Positions 55,924 to 64,000 of a stretch of 64,000 bases of DNA are shown here, one piece after another. The position numbers and the translations under genes are program-made. The notes beneath the pieces are model-generated. The model made no database searches. It was not told where the DNA came from and saw only the letters and a list, made by a program, of their open reading frames with translations. Every line of letters begins with the position of its first letter. The stretch's first letter is position 1. Origin of the DNA: Flavihumibacter fluvii (GTDB lineage Bacteria > Bacteroidota > Bacteroidia > Chitinophagales > Chitinophagaceae); NCBI RefSeq assembly GCF_018595675.2, contig NZ_CP092333.1:3558001-3622000 (forward strand), given 5' to 3'.

Positions 55924-55962
55924 ACCGTTCCTTAACCGTTCTTTCACCGTTTTTATACCGTT
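55924..55962. repeat. Four ACCGTT hexamers with exact 11-bp period
   Basis: ACCGTT starts at 55924, 55935, 55946 and 55957, each 11 bases apart, so all copies face the same side of the helix. Spacers are T/C-rich. The array ends 17 bases before the TTG of a good promoter candidate (55979-56008) for the lipid kinase gene. Direct repeats with 11-base period are typical of PhoB/OmpR-type response-regulator sites. Confidence 0.7.
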
Positions 55963-55978
55963 CACCTTTCGTTTTACA

Positions 55979-56008
55979 TTGTATTATCTACTGTAATTAG
56001 CAGGTTTG
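55979..56008 (+). promoter_or_regulatory. Candidate promoter of the lipid kinase gene
   Basis: TTG (55979-55981), a 19-base spacer and CAGGTTTG (56001-56008), which matches the -7 consensus TAnnTTTG except for its first base. Predicted transcript start near 56013, about 25 bases before the first ATG. The rest of the 322-base gap between the AraC gene and this promoter holds no gene, only the ACCGTT array. Confidence 0.5.
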
Positions 56009-56037
56009 GCCGATATACGACCTATCCAGTAGATTAC

Positions 56038-56991
56038 ATGAAATGCCCTAGCTTTATTGGCTATTACTACCTGATGCCCAAAACGCCGATCAACAGGAAA
56101 TTCATCGTCCTTATCAACCCTATTTCGGGTACCCGGTCCAAGGCGGACCTGGGCAAAAAGATTGTGGGGGAAGCTAAACTTTACAATTTTGATGCCATTG
56201 TTTTACCAACTGTGTCCAGCGGCGACTACCAGTTTGTGGCACAAAAGATCAAAGAGGAAGGGTTTACCGATGTGGTGGTCTGCGGCGGAGACGGCTCGGT
56301 GAACCAGGTAGTAAACAGCCTGCAAGGTACCGGCGTGAATTTTGGCATCATCCCCATGGGATCGGGAAATGGACTGGCGAATACCGCCGGCATCCCCAAG
56401 GCGACCGACAAGGCCATCAGCCTTTTATTTACCGGCAAGCCCCGCTTTATTGATGCCTTTATGGTCAATGACCAATTCGCCTGTATGCTCTGTGGCATTG
56501 GATTCGATGCGCAGGTGGCCCATGATTTCGCGCAGCAACCAGGTCGTGGCCTATTGACCTATACCCAGCAAACACTAAAGAATTATTTTACGGCTACACC
56601 TTACCGGTTTGAACTGGTGGTAAATGACCATGTCATAAAAACGGAAGCTTTCTTTATCAGTATCGCCAATAGCAACCAGTTCGGGAACCAGTTTACCATC
56701 GCGCCTAAAGCCAGCCTGAATGATGGATTGCTGGATGTCGTCATCGTTCCAAAAATGAATAAGGCCATCCTGCCGTTTGCCCTGATCCAGCAAATCAGCG
56801 GCGGTAAACCGGGAATCGCCAAAGAATTCAGCGGCACAACCATACAGTATTTCCAGACAACAAAGATCCAGGTACGCAACAAAGACCTGGCCCCGGTGCA
56901 TATTGATGGCGAACCACGCGAATCTGAAGCGGTCTTAACTATTAAATTATTGCCCCGGCATTTTCAACTCATCCAGCCCATCAACAACTGA
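56038..56991 (+). CDS. YegS/BmrU-type lipid (diacylglycerol-family) kinase
   Basis: Protein of 317 residues; Met13 (56074) is an alternative start directly before the conserved domain. The DAGK catalytic domain shows VLINPISGTRS, the nucleotide motif VVCGGDGSVNQV and IPMGSGNGLA; a C-terminal beta-sandwich ends with the family VHIDGEPRE. It phosphorylates a lipid such as diacylglycerol or a related membrane lipid; in Bacteroidota a sphingoid base is also conceivable. Its 3' end overlaps the convergent patatin gene by 45 bases, so the two transcripts are antisense there. Confidence 0.9.
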   Translation: MKCPSFIGYYYLMPKTPINRKFIVLINPISGTRSKADLGKKIVGEAKLYNFDAIVLPTVSSGDYQFVAQKIKEEGFTDVVVCGGDGSVNQVVNSLQGTGVNFGIIPMGSGNGLANTAGIPKATDKAISLLFTGKPRFIDAFMVNDQFACMLCGIGFDAQVAHDFAQQPGRGLLTYTQQTLKNYFTATPYRFELVVNDHVIKTEAFFISIANSNQFGNQFTIAPKASLNDGLLDVVIVPKMNKAILPFALIQQISGGKPGIAKEFSGTTIQYFQTTKIQVRNKDLAPVHIDGEPRESEAVLTIKLLPRHFQLIQPINN

Positions 56992-59217
56992 CGTGCTGTC
57001 AATACGCCGAAACTGCTGGTAACCCTGCTTATTCAGGTCATTATCCAATGCCTGGACGATATCCCGTTTCTCCTGTTTAGTGAGGTGAAAATTAAGAGCA
57101 GCTTTAGTGTCTTCTTTTGCAGGAATATATTGAAAGGTGATTTTGTGGAATTGACCACCCAGCATATCTGCCGTTAAGTTCAATTGTTCAGCCTGGTTAA
57201 ACTGCTGCATTTTATACCAGTTATATTGCAGTAATAACAAAGGCTTGGTAACAACTTCGGATATATCTTTTGATTCAAAGGGGTATTCCCAGCCGCCGCC
57301 ACGCCTGTCGCGAATCTGCAGCAGCACCACGCCGCTGGTGTTTTCTTTGATCCAGTCTTTGAACACATTAATAAACCTTAAGGAAGTCTCCAATCCATAA
57401 TTGTCCCGCAGGCCGGCATCCATCACATCAATAGTTGGTTCAGTTGGCAGCCATACGTTTGGCAGCACATAGGGAAAGGTTGCATTCATCCGGAGAGCCG
57501 TGAGCAACCGAAGATTCATGGGATCCTGTTTCTCGAAAAGTGCCGCAAAATCAATGGCATCGGGATCGCCAGTTTCCTGGAGCCGGGCATCCCTGCCGGG
57601 TTGCATTAAAAAACTGACAGGTAAGGTACTGATCAGCATTTTCCGACCGTCGCGCGTGATCACCGCATTGAACAGCATGTTTGGAATCACAGCAGACCGC
57701 TCATCTGCGGCCAGTTCACTTAATTCCTTATCCAGCAAAAACCGGGTATTCTGGTTTAATTTCTGTTCAAAAGAATAGGCCCGGTCTTTCACATATTCAT
57801 AATTGCCCACTTTAAATTTTTGCGCAGGAGCAGCCAGGTCGCGGGCCACGAAAGAGGAAAAAGTAGGGTTCAGCAGGTCCTTCGAAATGTCATCAATATA
57901 GGCCGGGTCTTGCAGGTTGATCTGCTCACCCTTGTCTTTTTGGTGGGAGAGCGCCCTGAAATAAGCGGCCCCCAGCATGCCGCCGGAAGCGCCGGTGATC
58001 ATAAAGGTCTGCCGCATAAACTTTCCGCCGGAAATGCTGTCCAGCTTCTGCAAAACGCCCATCGTAAAAGTGGCGCTGCGAGTTCCGCCGCCACTAACCG
58101 CGACCATGTATAAAAAAGGCTTTGGTGAGGTTTGCCTTGCTTTCCATTTCTCCAGAACGCCTAACATGACAGCTTTATCCGCTGCAATTTTTTCAGGCGT
58201 ATTCAATTTTTGCAAATTCCCGGGAGTATAGGCGGCGCGTGCAATTTCTTTCCGGTAATCCAGGCCATAGGCTTTGTTAGTAGGATCGATGATGCCATTC
58301 CGGTATAAAATATTCAGCAGGATGATCAACAATAAAGCAAAGGGAACACTCCAGCTTTGCAGGAAATAAGAGAAGGCACCAACGACGGCTACAAGGATCG
58401 CGAGAAACAAGGTGATGCTGGCTGCAGCAGGTAACTGGAAAATCTCATAATCCAGCAGGAAACCGATCAGCATCAAAAACACAAATGCAATGAAAATGGA
58501 TAATACTGCCGTGAAATGGTGCCGGTTAAAAATATTCTCCAGGAAGTCCTTGCTGTAATGCGCTACATCACGCACTGCTTTTACTGTCCCGCGCCCACTT
58601 AAATAGGTAGTTACTTTGATCAGCCGGCTACCACCACTATTCAAAACAATATGGGGTTTCAGGCCACGGTGAAAAGGGATGGGGGAAGGATGCAGGTTGA
58701 TCATATTCCGGGAAATATGCATATCTGCACCAAAGAAGTAACCAAAGGAAATTGCAACAATAAACACAAGGCCTATGATAAATCCAATCACCAGCGATAA
58801 AACCTCGCCATATCCCATCAGCTCTTTGTAGCTGTCGAATCGAACTGCCCTGAAAAAATAAAATAAGAGGAAAACCAGGGGCAGAACGGCATTATTGATA
58901 CAGTATTTCAGGAATGGCCGGGTAGTGGTTGCCAGAAAGCGAAAATGGCGGCTGAACAGGATGAAAGTGGTGATGTTCCAGCTCATGATGAAAATGCCAA
59001 TGGCCATGCCTACGATACCTGCACTCAGGGCATTAACATTCCCCATATATTCAGGCGACAAAAAAAGCGAATTAACGCCAAACGAACTCATGAAGCTGCC
59101 ATTCACCGCACCAAACAAGATAAACCAGAATACCAGCAGGATCTGGAACTTCTTAAAATGAAGCAGGATCAGCTGTACCGCGAAGGAATAGAATATGGCT
59201 TTTGATTTCTGCTTCAT
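56947..59217 (-). CDS. Patatin-like phospholipase with multi-helix membrane domain
   Basis: Protein of 756 residues. Residues 1-310 hold about seven hydrophobic helices. The patatin domain starts near 368: oxyanion hole GGGTR (376-380), nucleophile GASGG (Ser411), and the dyad Asp in DAG (Asp600; DAG in place of the usual DG-A/G). It is thus a membrane-embedded lipase facing one side of the inner membrane. The family releases fatty acids from phospholipids. The 45-base convergent overlap with a lipid kinase gene hints at linked lipid metabolism, but this may be coincidence. Confidence 0.87.
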   Translation of the reverse strand: MKQKSKAIFYSFAVQLILLHFKKFQILLVFWFILFGAVNGSFMSSFGVNSLFLSPEYMGNVNALSAGIVGMAIGIFIMSWNITTFILFSRHFRFLATTTRPFLKYCINNAVLPLVFLLFYFFRAVRFDSYKELMGYGEVLSLVIGFIIGLVFIVAISFGYFFGADMHISRNMINLHPSPIPFHRGLKPHIVLNSGGSRLIKVTTYLSGRGTVKAVRDVAHYSKDFLENIFNRHHFTAVLSIFIAFVFLMLIGFLLDYEIFQLPAAASITLFLAILVAVVGAFSYFLQSWSVPFALLLIILLNILYRNGIIDPTNKAYGLDYRKEIARAAYTPGNLQKLNTPEKIAADKAVMLGVLEKWKARQTSPKPFLYMVAVSGGGTRSATFTMGVLQKLDSISGGKFMRQTFMITGASGGMLGAAYFRALSHQKDKGEQINLQDPAYIDDISKDLLNPTFSSFVARDLAAPAQKFKVGNYEYVKDRAYSFEQKLNQNTRFLLDKELSELAADERSAVIPNMLFNAVITRDGRKMLISTLPVSFLMQPGRDARLQETGDPDAIDFAALFEKQDPMNLRLLTALRMNATFPYVLPNVWLPTEPTIDVMDAGLRDNYGLETSLRFINVFKDWIKENTSGVVLLQIRDRRGGGWEYPFESKDISEVVTKPLLLLQYNWYKMQQFNQAEQLNLTADMLGGQFHKITFQYIPAKEDTKAALNFHLTKQEKRDIVQALDNDLNKQGYQQFRRIDSTSVVDGLDELKMPGQ

Positions 59218-59261
59218 GTCACCATCAATATAGTGCTATAAACGAATAGACAAGGGGTAAA

Positions 59262-60335
59262 TTATGCCTGCTGCCTCCGCTTACCGAAAAGATAATACAT
59301 GGTTACCAGCGATAACAGGAGAAACATAGCTACTAACTGGTGCAACTGGGCCATCCATTCAAAATTCCCCCAATGGTTGGGTACAATTTCCGGACTGGTC
59401 AGCAAGGATAAGATACCCAGCAAAACCTGGATGACGACCAGCATAACCGGTAACCGGTTATATCGCCTGATTAAAGGTGTATTCGAGACCTGGCTGCTTT
59501 TCCTGTACCATACGATGACCAAAATGGTCAGCAGGTAAGCCAGGTTCCGATGAACAAAATGTACGGTAACCGGATTGTCGATGAAGTTCAACAGGACAGG
59601 GCTATCGCGCCACAAGGTGTCGGGCCACCAGCTGCCATTAATCGTTGGCCAGGTTGGCGCTACGGTTGCGGCCTTATGCCCGGCCATCAAAGCGCCAAAC
59701 ATCAATTGAATACCCAGTAAAACGATGAGCAGGAGGTTTAGTTTTCTCACCGGGACCGAACTGGTCCGGTCTTTTTCCGGCACCAGTAATTTCAGGGCAA
59801 ACCAATAAGTATAACATAACAAACCGAGGGCCAGAATAAAATGTAAGGCCAGGCGGGTGGGCTTAACGTATACCGCATCACCAACTAATCCGCTTGCCAC
59901 CATGATCCAGCCCACCGCACCCTGCAAGGCGCCCAGCATGAAGAGTGCCAGCAATGGGTTGACCATGTCTTTCCGCAGGTACTTTTTGGCGATCAGGTAA
60001 ACAAAACCGATGATAAATACGAAGCCGATCAGCCTTGCCCACACGCGGTGAAACCATTCCCAGAAAAAGATAAATTTAAAATCATCCACGCCGAAGTCGG
60101 TATTCAACAGGCGGTATTGTGGTGTTTGCTGGTATTTCAGGAACTCCTGCTGCCATTGCTGGTCACTTATCGGAGGCAGGGCCCCGGTTACAACATCCCA
60201 TTCCGTAATAGATAATCCAGAGCCGGTCAACCGGGTTATTCCGCCCAATAGCACCTGCACCATTACCATTCCAACACCAATCAATAACCAGGTGGCCACT
60301 GCACGGTTCCCTTGTTGTTGTAAACTCTTCTCCAT
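59262..60335 (-). CDS. ctaA: Heme A synthase (CtaA/COX15)
   Basis: Inner-membrane protein of 357 residues with about eight helices. Hallmarks: GGITRLTGSGLSITEWDVVTG near the N-terminus, the E-x3-H haem-ligand motif in FWEWFHRVWARLIG, and HFVHRNLAYLL and AQLHQLVA in later helices. It oxidises the C8 methyl of haem O to give haem A for aa3-type oxidases. It follows cydB by 28 bases, although bd oxidase itself uses haems b and d, so the operon combines maturation for one terminal oxidase with structural genes for another. Confidence 0.94.
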   Translation of the reverse strand: MEKSLQQQGNRAVATWLLIGVGMVMVQVLLGGITRLTGSGLSITEWDVVTGALPPISDQQWQQEFLKYQQTPQYRLLNTDFGVDDFKFIFFWEWFHRVWARLIGFVFIIGFVYLIAKKYLRKDMVNPLLALFMLGALQGAVGWIMVASGLVGDAVYVKPTRLALHFILALGLLCYTYWFALKLLVPEKDRTSSVPVRKLNLLLIVLLGIQLMFGALMAGHKAATVAPTWPTINGSWWPDTLWRDSPVLLNFIDNPVTVHFVHRNLAYLLTILVIVWYRKSSQVSNTPLIRRYNRLPVMLVVIQVLLGILSLLTSPEIVPNHWGNFEWMAQLHQLVAMFLLLSLVTMYYLFGKRRQQA

Positions 60336-60363
60336 AGGGTGTCAAAGTTATCTTTAGTTTCTA

Positions 60364-61398
60364 TCAATAACTCATTTCGTCTAATTTCACTTTCCCTTTG
60401 AAGGTCCAGAAAACAAAACTCGTATAAACAGCTACAAGCGGTACACCTATGCCTGCGAAAACCAGCATGTAGCCCAGGCTTTTTTCGCTGCTGGAAGCAT
60501 TGGCAACAGTGAGGCTGTACGCGGGGTCCAATGTTGAAATAACCATATTGGGATATAACTCCACCGCCACGATGACCAATAACAAACTGATAACCACAGC
60601 AGAGCTGAAAAATGCCTGCCGGTAGCGTTGCTGGCTGATGCTCCGGGTGATATTCGCTACAGCCAATACCATTAAAACCGGAATGATAAACATCCAGGTG
60701 TTTGCCTTGATCCTTTCGGTCAGGTGTTCCCGGTATAACAAGGTATAAAAGCTTAACAGCAAGACGCTGATCACAAAAAAGATCGTTGTATTTTTTACCA
60801 GGATGGTCAATTTTGTATACAGGCGCTTTTCGGTTTTCATCACCAGGTAAATAGCGCCATGCATCATGAATAAGGCTAATGTAGAAATCGCCACCATAAA
60901 GGCATATGGATTTAAAAAGTAGGTCCAATCACCCTGGAAATTACCATTCCTGTCCAAAGGAAGGCCTTGCAGGATATTACCCAGGACGAGGCCAAGCGCC
61001 AGGGCGATGACACAACTGGATAAACAATAACTCCAATCCCACAGTTTTCGCCACCAGGCCATAGGTTCCTTACTTCTGAATTCAATACTGATAGCCCTGA
61101 AAATAAGGGCTACGAGGAAAATCATGAAGGGGATATAAAAGGCAGAAAAAACGGCCGCATATACTTTAGGGAAACCGGCAAAAAGTGCACCCCCGCCAAT
61201 CACCAGCCAGACTTCATTACCATCCCAAACCGGTCCGATCGCATTGATGGCGATACGGCGGCTTTCTTCTTTCTTGAGGAATAAATGGATCGCACCTGCC
61301 CCCAGGTCAAATCCATCCAGGATGGCATAGCCGGTAAATACGGCACCGATGACCAGGAACCATAGTGTGGCATAATCCAGAGAAAATATTGTGGCCAT
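60364..61398 (-). CDS. cydB: Cytochrome bd ubiquinol/menaquinol oxidase subunit II
   Basis: Membrane protein of 344 residues with about eight to nine helices; N-terminal signature GYAILDGFDLGAGAIHLFL, then GPVWDGNEVWLVIGGGALFAGFPKVYA, both diagnostic of CydB. Forms the bd oxidase with CydA, encoded 9 bases upstream. The complex reduces oxygen to water with high affinity without pumping protons. Complete by length. Confidence 0.95.
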   Translation of the reverse strand: MATIFSLDYATLWFLVIGAVFTGYAILDGFDLGAGAIHLFLKKEESRRIAINAIGPVWDGNEVWLVIGGGALFAGFPKVYAAVFSAFYIPFMIFLVALIFRAISIEFRSKEPMAWWRKLWDWSYCLSSCVIALALGLVLGNILQGLPLDRNGNFQGDWTYFLNPYAFMVAISTLALFMMHGAIYLVMKTEKRLYTKLTILVKNTTIFFVISVLLLSFYTLLYREHLTERIKANTWMFIIPVLMVLAVANITRSISQQRYRQAFFSSAVVISLLLVIVAVELYPNMVISTLDPAYSLTVANASSSEKSLGYMLVFAGIGVPLVAVYTSFVFWTFKGKVKLDEMSY

Positions 61399-61407
61399 AC
61401 AATTATT

Positions 61408-62796
61408 TTACGGCATTTTTTTTTCACCAAAACGATCGCTCATTTCTTCCAGTTGCGGACTATGCATTTCATCTGCATGAAGTGCAGGTCCATGGATGAT
61501 CTTCTTGTTTAATAAATACAAGAATAAGACCAGCAGGAGTGAATAAACCAGCGCAAACAGGACCAGGGAGAATAAAACCTGACCGGCTTTTACGGATGCG
61601 CTAAGTGCATCAGAAGTTCGCAGCAGTCCATAAACCACCCAGGGTTGTCGACCGGTTTCTGCAGTAAACCAGCCTGCCTCATTGGCCAGTTGGGGCAATA
61701 AAACCGCCCAAACGAAGATCTTCATCAACCAGGTCTTTTCAAACAGGCTTCCTTTTTTCCAATACCAGGCAGCCAGGGAGGTGAGAGCGATCATCAGCAT
61801 ACCACAGGCGATCATCAGGTGATAGGACTGAAAAACCAGGTTAGGATTGCCTGGCCGGTCTTTAACCGGAAAAGCATTGAGCCCTTTTACCGGGGCAGTA
61901 AAATTATAATGCACCAGGAAACTAAGTCCGCCGGGGATCGACAACCCTTTTACGGTCTGCTTTTCTTTATTCACCCACCCGAAGAGATACATATCAGCTT
62001 TTTCATTTTCCGGAAAATGCCCTTCCATAGCCGCCAGTTTTGCAGGCTGGTATTCTGCGACAACTTCTGCGCTTTTATGGCCCACCACTACTTGAGCATA
62101 GGAAGAAAAGAGGGCAACAAATAATCCGATGGTGAATGCTGCTTTGGCAAACTCAAGGTGTTTCTTTTTCACGATATACCATGCGGCGATACTGGTCACC
62201 AGGAATGCGCCGGATAAAAAAGCACCTATCCATACATGTGATATCCTTTCAAGGGAAGATGGGTTAAAGACCATCGCCCAGAAATCGGTTATTTCAGCAC
62301 GGGCATCCAGGCCTTCGCCAACAATATGGAAGCCAGCCGGTGTTTGCTGCCAGCTATTGGCCACAACGATCCAGATGGCCGAAAACATGGAACCAAGGGT
62401 AACCATAATGGTGGACAGGAAATGAACACGCGGGCTTACTTTGTTCCAGCCGAAAATCAGGACACCCAAAAAGCCGGACTCAAGGGCAAAAGCAAAAATG
62501 CCCTCAGCTGCGAGGGCGCTACCAAAAACATCACCCACGTATTTCGAGTAGGTGGCCCAGTTAGTCCCAAATTCAAACTCCATAACTATACCGGTTGCTA
62601 CACCGATGCCAAAAATAAGGGCAAAGATCCTGGTGAAATACCGGGTCATCTGCTCATACAGCGGGTTCTTTGTTTTTAGGTACAGCCCTTCCATAAAAAC
62701 CATGCAAAGCCCTAACCCAATACTTAATGGCGGGTAGATATAATGGAAAGAAATAGTAAATGCGAACTGAATGCGCGAAAGGATTTCAACATCCAT
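61408..62796 (-). CDS. cydA: Cytochrome bd oxidase subunit I
   Basis: Membrane protein of 462 residues with nine or so helices. Haem ligand His18 ([15 protein letters not shown]), the EFEFGTNW and [12 protein letters not shown] segments and the C-terminal [19 protein letters not shown] identify CydA. The Q-loop is short, as in the CIO/Bacteroidota-type enzymes. Preceded by the universal stress protein gene after 10 bases and followed by cydB, forming one operon that fits low-oxygen or stress respiration. Confidence 0.95.
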   Translation of the reverse strand: MDVEILSRIQFAFTISFHYIYPPLSIGLGLCMVFMEGLYLKTKNPLYEQMTRYFTRIFALIFGIGVATGIVMEFEFGTNWATYSKYVGDVFGSALAAEGIFAFALESGFLGVLIFGWNKVSPRVHFLSTIMVTLGSMFSAIWIVVANSWQQTPAGFHIVGEGLDARAEITDFWAMVFNPSSLERISHVWIGAFLSGAFLVTSIAAWYIVKKKHLEFAKAAFTIGLFVALFSSYAQVVVGHKSAEVVAEYQPAKLAAMEGHFPENEKADMYLFGWVNKEKQTVKGLSIPGGLSFLVHYNFTAPVKGLNAFPVKDRPGNPNLVFQSYHLMIACGMLMIALTSLAAWYWKKGSLFEKTWLMKIFVWAVLLPQLANEAGWFTAETGRQPWVVYGLLRTSDALSASVKAGQVLFSLVLFALVYSLLLVLFLYLLNKKIIHGPALHADEMHSPQLEEMSDRFGEKKMP

Positions 62797-62806
62797 ATCT
62801 CACATT

Positions 62807-63637
62807 TTATTTATGACCTGTGGGTAAAGCCAGCAGCGGGATCTTAATGCCATCTGCCACTTTTGAAGTTATGCTGTAGTTAAAGAGTTTTTCCAAAACG
62901 GTCCGCTCATGCACAAACATCAGCAGAAGGGCATTATGATAGGTGGCGGTAAATTGCACCAGGTTGCGCCACATTGGCAAATCATCTTTTTTGGGAACCA
63001 AATGTGCCTTTATTTCCGGGTGAGCAGCCATGGCCTGGTCAAGGCTAACCTGGTCTATCTCCGGAATAGAACTGATGCAAACCAGTTCAGGGGATGCTTT
63101 CATCCATTGCGACCACTTCAGGATATCCCCGATGCATTTGCCGATCTCCTTCAATGAAACAGCAGCGATCAATTCGGTAAATACGGCTGCGTTCCAATTT
63201 CTTGGGATGGCCAGAATTGGAAATAAGGCGTGATTGATCATGGTTGCGGTATTGGAACCCCAAAACCGGTCAAGGGCATTCGTTGCACCATGTGTACCCA
63301 TAATGATCAGGTCGGCATGTGTTAATAACATCTGGTTGATCACACCGCCATTGATCATGGCACTTTCTTTTACCAGGCCGGTGATATCTATGGACCGATC
63401 GCCACACAAAACAGATTGCCTTTGTTGTATTGCATCATCAAGTCGGTGTTGAATGAATCCAACAGTTTTATGCGCCGGGTCTGATTTCCAGCCAACGGGA
63501 TAATCATGTACCACTTCTGCGTTGGTAATATGAAGCACTTCAATACTGATGGAATTCTGGTCGGCCAGTAAGATGGCCTGGTCCAATGCCGCTGTTGCAT
63601 TGGCTGAAAAATCAAAAGGAACTAAAATATTTGCCAT
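62807..63637 (-). CDS. Universal stress protein with two Usp domains
   Basis: Protein of 276 residues made of two tandem Usp domains (about 1-145 and 150-276). Domain 1 is intact: ILVPFDFSANATAALDQA and the ATP-binding motif GTHGATNALDRFWGSN (G-x2-G-x9-G-S). Domain 2 is degenerate and lacks that motif. Located directly upstream of cydAB, a common arrangement in Bacteroidota, suggesting a role under oxygen limitation or redox stress. Mechanism unknown. The promoter should lie in the 122 bases towards 63759; no clear consensus is seen there. Confidence 0.9.
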   Translation of the reverse strand: MANILVPFDFSANATAALDQAILLADQNSISIEVLHITNAEVVHDYPVGWKSDPAHKTVGFIQHRLDDAIQQRQSVLCGDRSIDITGLVKESAMINGGVINQMLLTHADLIIMGTHGATNALDRFWGSNTATMINHALFPILAIPRNWNAAVFTELIAAVSLKEIGKCIGDILKWSQWMKASPELVCISSIPEIDQVSLDQAMAAHPEIKAHLVPKKDDLPMWRNLVQFTATYHNALLLMFVHERTVLEKLFNYSITSKVADGIKIPLLALPTGHK

Positions 63638-63759
63638 TGGTCATTAGTTATTCTTCATCTGTTCAGTTGTAAGCCCATCCGGCAAAGAAATATGACCAGG
63701 GTAATCGCTGATATATCTTTTCCTTCAAAGCAGAACTTTAGAACAAGATACGCCAGAAA

Positions 63760-64000
63760 CTACGCTGTTCCTTTTAAAATTTTATGCCAATACATCCATG
63801 GTAAAATATACTTTTTCAGGATCCACATACTCCAGCTGGGTTTGGATTGGTCGAAAGGAAATGTTTCATCCAGTTTATTATCATAGTCAAATTCTGCGAG
63901 GATAAGTTGGCCATACCCTACCACTAAAGGGCAGCTGCCATAACCAGAATACTTGCCTTCAAGGGCCAGGCCATCCATATGACTGAGCAGGTTCTGTACC
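63760..64000 (-). CDS. Sulfide:quinone oxidoreductase-like flavoprotein, C-terminal part (5' end beyond window)
   Basis: The frame is open through the window edge; 79 residues are visible. The segment ALEGKYSGYGSCPLVVGYG, then LAEFDYDNKLDETFPFDQSK and MWILKKYILPWMYWHKILKG, matches the C-terminal end of SQR enzymes, including the amphipathic membrane-binding helices. SQR oxidises sulfide and feeds electrons to quinone at the inner membrane. With bd oxidase genes immediately downstream this suggests sulfide detoxification coupled to a sulfide-resistant oxidase; that link is inference. Confidence 0.85.
   Translation of the reverse strand, partial: VQNLLSHMDGLALEGKYSGYGSCPLVVGYGQLILAEFDYDNKLDETFPFDQSKPSWSMWILKKYILPWMYWHKILKGTA

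Overview
The window comes from a Gram-negative, non-pathogen-like member of the Bacteroidota, most likely family Chitinophagaceae (an inference from gene content). The evidence is two SusC/SusD outer-membrane importer pairs plus a third SusD remnant, many lipoproteins and Tat/Sec-exported carbohydrate enzymes, a flexirubin/aryl-polyene-type gene set, TAnnTTTG-type promoter elements, and densely packed, often slightly overlapping genes. No rRNA, tRNA, CRISPR array, insertion sequence or prophage was seen.

Layout. 1-7.65 kb (minus strand): the distal part of an operon that resembles flexirubin/aryl-polyene biosynthesis. It encodes a GT2 glycosyltransferase with a DUF2062 tail, a remarkable MMPL exporter / PlsC acyltransferase / methyltransferase fusion, a CrtI-like FAD oxidoreductase and a C45 Ntn-hydrolase cut by the window edge. 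7.7-15.2 kb (minus): a compact operon of ROK regulator, SusC, SusD and glycosylasparaginase, ended by a strong terminator. It looks like a system for taking up and splitting GlcNAc-Asn or other N-glycan remnants. 15.3-24 kb: typA with its own promoter and terminator, a lipoprotein GH130, an alpha/beta hydrolase, DUF2752 and TM2 membrane proteins, a FabH-like synthase, and a PqaA-like plus ceramidase-like pair next to a SusD remnant.

24.5-47.9 kb is the most striking region. It holds a complete trans-4-hydroxy-L-proline catabolic pathway: 2-epimerase, D-hydroxyproline dehydrogenase, pyrroline-4-hydroxy-2-carboxylate deaminase and alpha-ketoglutarate semialdehyde dehydrogenase. Around it lie a SusC/SusD pair with a DUF885 peptidase-like enzyme, an amino-acid permease, two DUF1680 (GH127/GH146-type) beta-L-arabinofuranosidase-like enzymes and a GH43-like protein. 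One DUF1680 gene starts 10 bases after the hydroxyproline epimerase gene. GH127 is the family known to release arabinose from arabinosylated hydroxyproline. I therefore infer a locus for arabinosylated hydroxyproline-rich plant glycoproteins (extensin-like), from outer-membrane import to 2-oxoglutarate.

47.9-56 kb: DUF4386, katG with an OxyR-like upstream palindrome, and a run of small metabolic or regulatory genes (DUF1801, TIM-barrel protein, SnoaL-like, MDR reductase, cupin, AraC regulator). 56-64 kb: a lipid kinase preceded by a helically phased ACCGTT array, a membrane-anchored patatin, heme A synthase, cytochrome bd oxidase (CydAB), a double universal stress protein and the C-terminus of a sulfide:quinone oxidoreductase, together a respiratory cluster.

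All functions are read from sequence motifs and family knowledge; no searches were run.
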